A stretch of 21,132 nt of DNA from Bacillota bacterium (GTDB lineage Bacteria; Bacillota; Clostridia; Christensenellales; CAG-138): positions 1 through 21,132 of the forward strand of contig JAEWYO010000063.1 in assembly GCA_023395595.1 (NCBI GenBank), written 5' to 3'. Under the pieces are notes generated by a model. That model was given only the letters and a program-made list of their open reading frames with translations, made no database searches and was not told where the DNA came from. The translations under genes and the position numbers were made by a program. Positions 1 to 6,898 of this stretch are shown here, one piece after another; position 1 is the first letter of the stretch, and each line of letters starts with the position of its first letter.

Positions 1-1952
1 TCTTTCAGCTTCTCAAACATCTCGCTGGCGTTCTTGTTAAAGTCGGCATTTTCGAAGATGTATTCTTTTCTCGACTGGACTTTATCACCCATCAGCACGG
101 TGACCATATGCTCGACATCCGCTGCATCCTCGATGGTCACGCGCACCAGCGCGCGCCCTTCGGGGTTCATCGTCGTCTCCCAAAGCTGCTCCGGGTTCAT
201 CTCGCCAAGGCCTTTGTAGCGCTGAATCGTATAGCCCTTGCCGATGGATTTGGTTGCGGCGCGGAGCTCCTCGTCGTCATAGCAATAGATGCGCTTGGTA
301 TCCTTTTGCACCTTGTAGAGCGGAGAAAGGCCGATGTAAACGTGACCTTCCGTAACCAGTTCCTTCATATAACGATAGAAGAACGTGAGCAGGATAGCGC
401 GGATGTGTGCGCCGTCCTGATCCGCGTCCGAAAGGATGATGATCTTGTCGTACTTGAGCGAGGAGATGTCGAAGTCCTCACCGATGCCGGTGCCGACGGC
501 GGTGATGATCGAACGGAACTCCTCGTTTTGGAGCACCTGATCGATGCGCTTTTTCTCGACGTTGAGCGGTTTGCCGCGCAGCGGGAGAATCGCCTGAAAC
601 TTGCGGTCGCGCCCTTGCTTGGCGGAGCCGCCCGCGCTGTCGCCTTCAACGATGAAGAGTTCGTTCTTGCTGTAATCCCTACCACTGCAGCTGGAGAGCT
701 TGCCGACCAGCGGCGCGTTTTCCAGCTTGCTTTTCTCGCGCGCGGTGGCTTTCGCTTTTCTCGCGGCTTCGCGCACCTTTGCCGACTTGACCGCTTTTTC
801 CGCGATTGCGGTTGCGATCTCGCCGTGTTTCAGATCCTCTAAAAACGGCGTGAGCTGCTCGGTGACGACGCTCTCCACCGCGGGGCGCGCCTCGGTATTG
901 CCCAGCTTGGTCTTTGTCTGCCCTTCAAACTGGATCGTGCGCATCTTGAGCGAGAGCACGGCGGTAATCCCCTCGCGGAAGTCTTCTCCCGTGAGTGGCG
1001 CGTCCTTGTCCTTGAGGTAGCCCATCTTGCGGCAGTAGTCGTTGAGCACCTTGGTCAGCGCGGCTTTGAGCCCCGTTTCGTGCGTGCCGCCCTCAGTGGT
1101 TGGGATATTGTTGACATAGGAAAAGATGTTGTCGGCATAGCCGTCGTTGTGCTGGAGCGCAACCTCGACCAAAATTCCGCCGGACGTGCCGGAGAAATGG
1201 ATCGGCGGCTCATAGAGCGGGGTTTTGTCCGCGTTGAGATAGCTCACAAAGTCGCTCAAGCCACCGTTGAACTGGTATTCCACCTTTTTCTGGTGTCCCG
1301 CGCGTTCGTCGGAAAGCGTCATCTTCGTGCCGCGGTTGAGATAGGATAGCTCGCGGATGCGCTTGGAGATGATGTCATAGCTCATCTCCACGGTTTCAAA
1401 CACGCGCGCGTCGGGCATGAAGTGTACGCTTGTACCCTGCCGGCGGGTGCGCCCGATCTCTGCCAGCGGAGCCGCCGCCTTGCCGGAGATGATTTTGCCG
1501 GCCGCATCCTCTTCGCTGGTGAAGCGCATTTGATAGAGCCTGCCGTCGGTCGCAACCTCGACCTCGACCCACTCGGACAGCGCGTTGACAACCGAAGCGC
1601 CGACGCCGTGGAGCCCGCCGGAGTAGCCATAGGAATCGTTGCCGAATTTACCGCCCGCGTGGAGTTGGGTAAACACGACCTCCACGCCGGAAACGCCCAT
1701 CTTTTCGTGAATCTGCACGGGAATTCCGCGCCCGTTGTCCACGACCGTGACGGAGTTGTCCTTGTGTAGCGTGACGGCGATCTCGTTTGCATAGCCGTTG
1801 GCTGCCTCGTCGATGGCGTTGTCGATGATCTCCCAAAGAAGGTGGTGCAAGCCGCGCTGTCCCGTCGAGCCGATGTACATGCCCGGGCGCATACGAACCG
1901 CGTCCAACCCTTCCATAATTTTGATTTTGTCTACTGTGTAATCCGATGCCAT
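1..1952 (-). CDS. parE: Type II DNA topoisomerase subunit B (ParE/GyrB family, probably ParE), 3' end outside window
   Basis: ATP-hydrolysing B subunit of a type IIA topoisomerase, which works with a GyrA/ParC-type subunit to pass one duplex through another. The start is the ATG at 1952, seven to eight bases after GAGGAG, and about 650 codons are visible with no stop before the window edge. Seen in order: GHKL ATPase with WEIIDNAIDEA (Glu41, Asn45), DNGRGIP and GGLHGVGASVVNALS; the transducer QTK loop (Gln345-Lys347); the Toprim motifs EGDSAGGSA (Glu436) and DADQDGAH (Asp509, 511, 513); then QRYKGLGEMNPEQLWETTM. ParE rather than GyrB is favoured by GRDRKFQAILPLRGK and by a C-terminal RKEYIFENADFN stretch instead of the usual GyrB ending FIEENA...NLDI. 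Family membership is certain; the ParE/GyrB choice is moderate. It is divergent from mraZ. Confidence 0.93.
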   Translation of the reverse strand, partial: MASDYTVDKIKIMEGLDAVRMRPGMYIGSTGQRGLHHLLWEIIDNAIDEAANGYANEIAVTLHKDNSVTVVDNGRGIPVQIHEKMGVSGVEVVFTQLHAGGKFGNDSYGYSGGLHGVGASVVNALSEWVEVEVATDGRLYQMRFTSEEDAAGKIISGKAAAPLAEIGRTRRQGTSVHFMPDARVFETVEMSYDIISKRIRELSYLNRGTKMTLSDERAGHQKKVEYQFNGGLSDFVSYLNADKTPLYEPPIHFSGTSGGILVEVALQHNDGYADNIFSYVNNIPTTEGGTHETGLKAALTKVLNDYCRKMGYLKDKDAPLTGEDFREGITAVLSLKMRTIQFEGQTKTKLGNTEARPAVESVVTEQLTPFLEDLKHGEIATAIAEKAVKSAKVREAARKAKATAREKSKLENAPLVGKLSSCSGRDYSKNELFIVEGDSAGGSAKQGRDRKFQAILPLRGKPLNVEKKRIDQVLQNEEFRSIITAVGTGIGEDFDISSLKYDKIIILSDADQDGAHIRAILLTFFYRYMKELVTEGHVYIGLSPLYKVQKDTKRIYCYDDEELRAATKSIGKGYTIQRYKGLGEMNPEQLWETTMNPEGRALVRVTIEDAADVEHMVTVLMGDKVQSRKEYIFENADFNKNASEMFEKLK

Positions 1953-2033
1953 GCGCTGCTCCTCATCGTAAGATAAAATCGCACGAGTCTACTTCATGCA
2001 TTGTTTGAAGGCGATTTGTGAAAAAGAAAACCC

Positions 2034-2077
2034 CTAAAAAAAACAAGAAAACCGCTGAAACGGCGGGTTTTCGCAAA
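2034..2077 (-). terminator. Intrinsic terminator or attenuator inside the parE leader
   Basis: Read on the minus strand, a GAAAACC...GGTTTTC stem continues through GC/GC around one bulged C and is followed by TTG and a run of eight T. It lies between the candidate promoter at 2121-2129 and the parE start at 1952, so it would stop most transcripts after about 80 nt unless bypassed. It may be a leader attenuator or the end of a short independent RNA. On the plus strand no T-run beyond the stem follows it. Confidence 0.6.
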
Positions 2078-2120
2078 CAATACTGTCCTTGTGCACCATA
2101 TCTGGCACCGAGACACACAC

Positions 2121-2129
2121 AGTATACCA
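2121..2129 (-). promoter_or_regulatory. Candidate extended -10 promoter for parE
   Basis: On the minus strand TGG directly precedes TATACT (TATACT at 2126-2121), an extended -10 arrangement. The -35 region is only T-rich, not a good TTGACA. Transcription would begin near 2113 and give a leader of about 160 nt before the ATG at 1952. This is the best promoter-like sequence upstream of the gene but has no experimental support. Confidence 0.45.
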
Positions 2130-2220
2130 CAACTTGTGTCGCGAAAAAACCCCGCCAAGGGTGTGAAGCGGTGCGTTTGAAGCAAACAAACGTTTATTTT
2201 CAAAAAATTCAAAAAAAGTT

Positions 2221-2270
2221 GGTGGAAAATACGTGAAAGTGGTGACAAATGGGGGAATGTGGTGTATACT
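2221..2270 (+). promoter_or_regulatory. MraZ operator: five 10-bp-spaced direct repeats
   Basis: Five consecutive 10-bp blocks begin at 2221, 2231, 2241, 2251 and 2261 and share a G(T/G)G-type core followed by an A-rich part (for example GGTGGAAAAT, GGTGACAAAT, GGGGGAATGT). MraZ proteins of E. coli and mollicutes bind direct repeats of about 10-bp period upstream of their own gene. The array overlaps the promoter below and sits upstream of mraZ, so autorepression of the dcw cluster is the likely role. Confidence 0.75.
2242..2270 (+). promoter_or_regulatory. Sigma-A promoter of the dcw cluster
   Basis: GTGACA (2242-2247) and TATACT (2265-2270) are separated by exactly 17 bp and lie inside the MraZ repeat array, so MraZ bound there would block RNA polymerase. 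The predicted start is near 2277, giving a leader of about 200 nt before mraZ. Confidence 0.75.
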
Positions 2271-2276
2271 CACAGT

Positions 2277-2460
2277 GGGTTTGGGGGAAGTCTATCCTAT
2301 TGTAGGTGCTTTCCAGGGAAAACCTCTCGTGTAAAGAGGCTCCTGTACCGCCGCTGGTGGATGCGATCCATCCGCCGTCCCCAAAGCGCGGCATGCGTGA
2401 AGAGCTCTAGTCACGATGATTATCACAAAATTAACATCATTCATCATACGATGAGTCGCC
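2277..2460 (+). other. Structured 5' leader of mraZ (four hairpins, no ORF)
   Basis: No convincing coding sequence lies between the promoter and mraZ. Four hairpins can be drawn: 2285-2314 (GGGAAG with CTTTCC around an inner CCTA/TAGG), 2323-2339 (CCTCT/AGAGG), 2356-2372 (GGTGGAT/ATCCATC, one G-T pair) and 2396-2415 (perfect CGTGA/TCACG with a self-complementary loop). None is followed by a T-run, so this is not a simple terminator. I do not recognise it as a known riboswitch or T-box. Confidence 0.45.
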
Positions 2461-2476
2461 GGAGGAGGTAAGCGCG

Positions 2477-2923
2477 TTGCTGATCGGTTCATTTGAACAT
2501 ATGCTGGACGCAAAAGGCCGCGTGTTTATTCCGGCGAAGTGGCGCGAAAGCGTCGGCGACACGCTGGTTGTTACCCTCGGCTTGCTCGAATCCGGCAGCG
2601 GCTCGTGCCTCTCCGGCATGTCTGTGGAAGAATGGGAACGCTTTTCGCAAAAGCTCTCTGCGCTTGCCGTAACGGACACCAAGGGACAAGCCATCCGCAG
2701 AAAGCTCTACTCCATGGCGGCAGCCTGCGAGATCGATAAACAAGGCCGCATCCTGATTCCCGCACAGCTGCGGGATCTGGCGGGGCTGACGAAGGACGCA
2801 ACGCTCATCGGCGTTGGCGAACGCGTCGAGATATGGAATCCCGAAACCCTCGCGGCGTATAACGCCTCCTGCGAGGAAAGCTATGGCGACGCGCTGGCGC
2901 ATCTGGCGTCGCTCGGCATATGA
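2477..2923 (+). CDS. mraZ: Transcriptional regulator MraZ
   Basis: MraZ is a DNA-binding regulator that controls the dcw cluster by binding direct repeats upstream of its own gene. The protein has 148 residues, close to the family norm of about 143, and contains the two SpoVT/AbrB-like half domains: LDAKGRVFIPAKWR near the N-terminus and IDKQGRILIPAQLR in the middle, each with the D-x-K/Q-G-R-x-x-I-P-A signature. The start is a TTG, supported by GGAGGAGG at 2461-2468 with eight bases of spacing. It is the first gene of the cluster and its stop overlaps the rsmH start (ATGA), which implies translational coupling. The repeat array at 2221-2270 fits autoregulation. Confidence 0.96.
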   Translation: MLIGSFEHMLDAKGRVFIPAKWRESVGDTLVVTLGLLESGSGSCLSGMSVEEWERFSQKLSALAVTDTKGQAIRRKLYSMAAACEIDKQGRILIPAQLRDLAGLTKDATLIGVGERVEIWNPETLAAYNASCEESYGDALAHLASLGI

Positions 2924-3861
2924 GCGAGCAATTTTCACATATTCCGGTGCTGCTGGACGAGGTTCTGGAGTATCTTGCTCCCGAACGCGGCGGCATCTTC
3001 GTCGATGGAACGCTCGGTGGCGGCGGCCACGCGGGGGCGGTTCTTTCCCGCCTGCCGGAAACGGGCAGGCTCATTGGAATTGACAGGGACTGGGAAGCCG
3101 TGCGCGCGGCGGGGGAACGGCTATCGTCGTATGGCAGCCGGTTTACCGCGCTGCACGGCAACTTTTTTGAAATGAAGGCGCTGTTGAACGAAACCGGCGT
3201 AAACGAGGTCAACGGAATCCTCCTAGACCTTGGCGTATCTTCACACCAGTTGGATACCCAGGAGCGCGGGTTTTCCTATAAAACGGACGCGCCGCTGGAT
3301 ATGCGCATGGATCAAGGTGCCCGGCTTTCTGCGCGGGATGTGGTGAACACTTATTCCGAGGAGGAGCTTTCCCGCATCTTTTTTGCGTATGGAGAGGAGC
3401 GATTCAGCCGGCGAATTGCGGAGCGAATTTGTCGCACCCGTGAACAATATCCAATCGAAACCACGCTTCAGCTTGCACAGATCGTGCGCGATGCCATCCC
3501 CGCAAAGTTCCGAAACGAGCCGCAACACCCCGCGCGCCGGACATTTCAGGCGCTGCGAATCGAGGTAAACGGCGAGCTTGGCGGGCTTGACCGCGCGGTG
3601 GAGCAGGCTTGCGATCTGTTGCAAAAAGGCGGGAGACTGTGTATAATTACATTTCATTCACTGGAGGATCGCATTGTCAAGCAGGCATTCCGCCGTTTTG
3701 AGAATCCCTGCACATGCCCGCCTTCCGCACCGATCTGCATCTGCGGGAAAGAGCCGAAGGCAAAAATCCTCACCAAGAAACCGCTGACCGCCTCCGAAGA
3801 AGAGGAAGCGCGAAACTCCCGCTCGACCAGTGCCAAACTTCGCTGCATCGAAAAGATCTAG
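2920..3861 (+). CDS. rsmH: 16S rRNA (cytosine(1402)-N4)-methyltransferase RsmH (MraW)
   Basis: Uses S-adenosylmethionine to methylate N4 of C1402 in the decoding centre of 16S rRNA; cytoplasmic. The 313-residue product matches the family over its full length: HIPVLLDEVLEYL at the start, the SAM-binding VDGTLGGGGHAG and GIDRD, the family blocks LLDLGVSSHQLD, RGFSY and PLDMRMD, RRTFQALRIEVN, and IITFHSLEDRIVK followed by the Cys-rich CTCPP...CICG segment. The ATG overlaps the mraZ stop as ATGA, the usual arrangement of this pair. It shows no sign of degeneration, unlike two genes further downstream. Confidence 0.98.
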   Translation: MSEQFSHIPVLLDEVLEYLAPERGGIFVDGTLGGGGHAGAVLSRLPETGRLIGIDRDWEAVRAAGERLSSYGSRFTALHGNFFEMKALLNETGVNEVNGILLDLGVSSHQLDTQERGFSYKTDAPLDMRMDQGARLSARDVVNTYSEEELSRIFFAYGEERFSRRIAERICRTREQYPIETTLQLAQIVRDAIPAKFRNEPQHPARRTFQALRIEVNGELGGLDRAVEQACDLLQKGGRLCIITFHSLEDRIVKQAFRRFENPCTCPPSAPICICGKEPKAKILTKKPLTASEEEEARNSRSTSAKLRCIEKI

Positions 3862-3934
3862 CGAGCGACGGCACCCGGGCCGTTGGAACGCGCCGGTGAG
3901 CGGAATTTTCGCTTGATTGGAAGGGAATTGTTCA

Positions 3935-4525
3935 TTGGATATCCGCTTCGAAGACGACCGAAAAAAGGGCCGCTCGCCAACGACGAGGCTCTATCTGCCA
4001 GCGCAGGAAGTTGAGAAAGCGCAGCAAGCGTATCAAACGCAGACCAAGCGCAGCCCGCGGGATCGCTCCGGCGGGAAAGGCGCGGCACCCGGCGTGCGGG
4101 TAGAAAAACCGGAGATGACGGCGCTCGGACGAATCGGCCTCATCATCAGCGGTTTTCTGTTTGCCGGAATGGTGCTCTTTACGCTCTCCGGCTACGAGCG
4201 CATTTCGCGTGCCTATGCGGACATCAATGCGCTCAACAACGAGATTGACTTAACCGACCTGCGCATCAACGAGCTGGAAGTCCAGATCGAATGCGCGGTG
4301 ACGATTCAGGACGCACAGAAGGTTGCCGAGGCGTATGGGATGCGCTATCCGGAAAAGAGCCAATATGTGCGCATCGGCGATCCGCTTCCGTTTGACAACT
4401 CGCTTCCGTCGCCTACGGGTTCGCCCAAGACGGAAACGACACCGCCACCGGAGACGACGCCGGACCCATCCACACAACCAACAAACACTTCGGGCGGGGG
4501 GGGACAACCGCTCGCGGGCGGTTGA
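3935..4525 (+). CDS. ftsL: FtsL/DivIC-like septum formation initiator, single-pass membrane protein
   Basis: Position between rsmH and the PBP, plus topology, identify it as the FtsL-like divisome component that normally bridges FtsQ/DivIB, FtsB/DivIC and the septal PBP-FtsW pair. From the TTG at 3935 it has 196 residues: a basic, hydrophilic N-terminal part of about 55 residues, one membrane segment (LGRIGLIISGFLFAGMVLF), a short coiled-coil-like stretch rich in Asn, Glu and Leu (INALNNEIDLTDLRINELEVQ), then a Pro/Thr/Ser-rich tail. The TTG at 3935 is preferred over one at 3917 because GGAAGGGAA at 3919-3927 lies seven bases before it. A run of eight G at 4496-4503 falls in the last codons. 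Sequence conservation in this family is weak, so the name rests mostly on context and topology. Confidence 0.8.
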   Translation: MDIRFEDDRKKGRSPTTRLYLPAQEVEKAQQAYQTQTKRSPRDRSGGKGAAPGVRVEKPEMTALGRIGLIISGFLFAGMVLFTLSGYERISRAYADINALNNEIDLTDLRINELEVQIECAVTIQDAQKVAEAYGMRYPEKSQYVRIGDPLPFDNSLPSPTGSPKTETTPPPETTPDPSTQPTNTSGGGGQPLAGG

Positions 4526-4548
4526 TCTAACGAAAGGACGATTGACCA

Positions 4549-6780
4549 ATGGCTAAAACGACGGCCCCCGCGCCGAAGATCAAACAAAAACTCGTTCTTC
4601 TGATGGTATTTGCAGGTTTGCTGATGCTGCTGCTCGCGCTTCGCCTCACGCAGGTTATGATCATTCAAGGGCCTGAGCTGAAAGCGAAAGCGGAGGTGCA
4701 GTGGACGCGCCGCCAGAACCTCGCCGCGCAGCGCGGAAAGATTATGGATCGCAACGGCCTGGTTCTCGCGCAGAGCGGAACCGCCTATCGCGTGCTCGCC
4801 AACCCGCCCGCGATTGCGGCGGATGACCGCGTTCGCGTCGCAACCGAGGTTTCCGAGGTGCTCGGACTGAACTATGACTATGTCATGGAGCGCATTTCGC
4901 CCGATCCCGAAACCGGCAAGCTTCGCTTGCAGGTGCAGCTCAAGCGTCAGGTGGAGAGCTCCGTGATCGACCAGCTCGAAGCGCTGCAGCTGGGCAACGG
5001 TATCACATATACCACGGACATGAAGCGCTACTATCCCTTTGGACAGCTGTTCACACAGCTTGTCGGCTTCACCGGCATCGAGACGGAAGGGCAGACGGGC
5101 CTCGAGGCGGAATACAACGCCTATCTTGCGGGTACGCCCGGCCGCCTCGTCATCGAAGTTGACCGAAAGAACAACCCGCTTTCCTATGGCGACCCGGACT
5201 ATCTTGCGCCGACGGAAGGCTATAACATGAAGCTCACGACGGACTCCGTCACACAGAGCTATCTGGAAAAGTATCTCAAGGAGTGTTACGAGCTCAACCG
5301 CGCCGCAAGCGTGACCGGCCTCGTCATGGACCCGAACACGGGCGAAGTACTCGCGACGGCGACCTATCCCTCCTTTGACCTGAACAGCCCGCCGCGCGAT
5401 ATGGTAACCGATCTGATGTCGATGTCCCGCGCGCGTGTCGCAACGGACACCTACGAGGCGGGTTCCATGTTCGACGCGATCACCGCAGCCGCCGCGCTGG
5501 ACGCGGGCGCAACCACGCCGCAGAGTCAGTATAAATGCGAAGGTTTCAAGGTATTCCGCTTAGAGCGCGTCGCCTGCTGGAACACCAAAGGGCACGGAAC
5601 GGAAACACTCTCCGAAGCGCTTGGCAACTCCTGCAATCTTGCGATGGCAGACCTTGCGCTGGCGACGGGGATCAACAAGTTTTACGACTATATCTATTCC
5701 TTCGGTTTCGGCACCGAAACCAATGTTGGAATCCCGAGCGAGGACACCGGCGAGGTTGTCCACCGCAAATATATCCGCGAGAGCGACCTTTCGCGCATCG
5801 CCTTTGGCGAAAACATCACCACGACCGCGATGCAGATGGCAAACGCGTTTTGCGCCGTCATCAACGGCGGCACGCTGATGCAACCATATGTGGTGGATAG
5901 CATCACGGCAACGGACGGCACGGTCATCCTGAAAAATGAACCGACGATTCTCCGCCGCGTGATCAGCACAAGCACGTCGGCAACGATGCGCTCGCTGCTG
6001 CAATCCGTCGCCACAAAGGGCAACGGCAATAACGCGCAGGTGCTCAGCCACACGGTTGGCGGAATCACCGGCGTTTCCCGCAAGTTTGAAGAGGACGGAA
6101 CGACCCCGTCGCGCATGCGGCTGGTCGCCTCGTATATCGGCTTTTTGTCCACCAACGACAACCCGGAACTTGTCTGCATGGTCGTCATCGACGAGCCGCA
6201 GGTGCCGTATATGGAAGCAAGCGGTGCCGCCGGATACTGGGTCGGGAAAATCCTGAGCGATCTGGTGCAATACTACGGCATTTTGCCGGACCCGACCACA
6301 GTAAATACGGACACCGTGCCGAATATAGTCGGCATGACGGCAAGAGACGCGGTCTATACGCTCAAACAGGCGGGTTTTAGCGCCTACGCGGTGCCAACCG
6401 AAGACGCGGCAAACGTGGTTGCGCAATATCCCGCGGGCGATACAAAGGCACCGAGCGGCTCCATCGTACTGCTCTACACAACGATGACCACGTTTAACGA
6501 CGACCAGCTCTACAAGCCGCAGGTGGAGGTGCCAAACCTAATTGACCGCCGCAGGCAGGACGCGTTTGACGCGCTGGCAAGACTTGGCCTGGCACTGAGC
6601 TTTGACAAGACCGCTTGCACCGGGCAGATCGACAGCCAGTCCGTCCCGGCAGGGGACAAGGTGGACCCAGGCTCGGTGATCTATGTAACATTCAAAACAC
6701 CGGTGCCGTCCATTTCGCCTTCGCCGGTTCCGGGCGCATCCACAACGCCGACATCACCGACACCATTGCCGGAAGGATGA
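4549..6780 (+). CDS. Class B penicillin-binding protein (FtsI/SpoVD/PBP2B type) with two PASTA domains; catalytic lysines missing
   Basis: In this position one expects the septal DD-transpeptidase that cross-links peptidoglycan. The 743-residue product has a membrane anchor (about 15-38), a PBP dimerisation domain (about 55-235), a transpeptidase domain (about 255-570), PASTA domains starting near 590 and 661, and a Pro/Ser/Thr tail. Homology is clear from QRGKIMDRNG, VMDPNTGEVLA, SFDLN, LSEALGNSCN and LSDLVQYYG. However, the SxxK motif reads S306-M-F-D309 and the KTG motif reads I506-T-G508, so both catalytic lysines are absent; SxN (S361-C-N363) remains. The frame is open throughout. The ATG follows GAAAGGA at 4532-4538. 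Membership of the family is certain; loss of activity is inferred from the residues. I left the symbol empty because an ftsI/spoVD name would imply an active enzyme. Confidence 0.93.
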   Translation: MAKTTAPAPKIKQKLVLLMVFAGLLMLLLALRLTQVMIIQGPELKAKAEVQWTRRQNLAAQRGKIMDRNGLVLAQSGTAYRVLANPPAIAADDRVRVATEVSEVLGLNYDYVMERISPDPETGKLRLQVQLKRQVESSVIDQLEALQLGNGITYTTDMKRYYPFGQLFTQLVGFTGIETEGQTGLEAEYNAYLAGTPGRLVIEVDRKNNPLSYGDPDYLAPTEGYNMKLTTDSVTQSYLEKYLKECYELNRAASVTGLVMDPNTGEVLATATYPSFDLNSPPRDMVTDLMSMSRARVATDTYEAGSMFDAITAAAALDAGATTPQSQYKCEGFKVFRLERVACWNTKGHGTETLSEALGNSCNLAMADLALATGINKFYDYIYSFGFGTETNVGIPSEDTGEVVHRKYIRESDLSRIAFGENITTTAMQMANAFCAVINGGTLMQPYVVDSITATDGTVILKNEPTILRRVISTSTSATMRSLLQSVATKGNGNNAQVLSHTVGGITGVSRKFEEDGTTPSRMRLVASYIGFLSTNDNPELVCMVVIDEPQVPYMEASGAAGYWVGKILSDLVQYYGILPDPTTVNTDTVPNIVGMTARDAVYTLKQAGFSAYAVPTEDAANVVAQYPAGDTKAPSGSIVLLYTTMTTFNDDQLYKPQVEVPNLIDRRRQDAFDALARLGLALSFDKTACTGQIDSQSVPAGDKVDPGSVIYVTFKTPVPSISPSPVPGASTTPTSPTPLPEG

Positions 6781-6862
6781 CGCGGGCGACCACACCACAA
6801 ACCAGTTTCGCCTGACGCGAACAGCGCACGGCGAACACAACGATCGATCAATTTTTGCAAAG

Positions 6863-6881
6863 GCGCGGCATGCAGCCGCGC
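6863..6881 (+). other. Perfect hairpin just upstream of the murE ribosome binding site
   Basis: GCGCGGC (6863-6869) and GCCGCGC (6875-6881) form a seven-bp GC stem with loop ATGCA, ending three bases before the murE GGGAGGG at 6885-6891. No T-run follows, so it is not a terminator. It could modulate translation initiation or protect an mRNA end. It lies in the 118-bp gap between the PBP gene and murE. Confidence 0.5.
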
Positions 6882-6898
6882 GACGGGAGGGAAACGAC

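Noticed and set aside
108..842. Long plus-strand ORF opposite the topoisomerase gene
   Set aside because: Antisense shadow of a strongly conserved coding sequence; the product has no recognisable motif. The same applies to the long antisense ORFs over the PBP, murE, mraY, murD and trmH genes.
2141..2180. Second minus-strand terminator (CCGC/GCGG then six T) upstream of the parE promoter
   Set aside because: The stem is short with a large loop and a mismatch, and no gene upstream on that strand would need it; not supported well enough to list.
2277..2460. T-box or known riboswitch in the mraZ leader
   Set aside because: No T-box core (GGTGGNACCGCG-like) and no terminator; no known aptamer signature was recognised.
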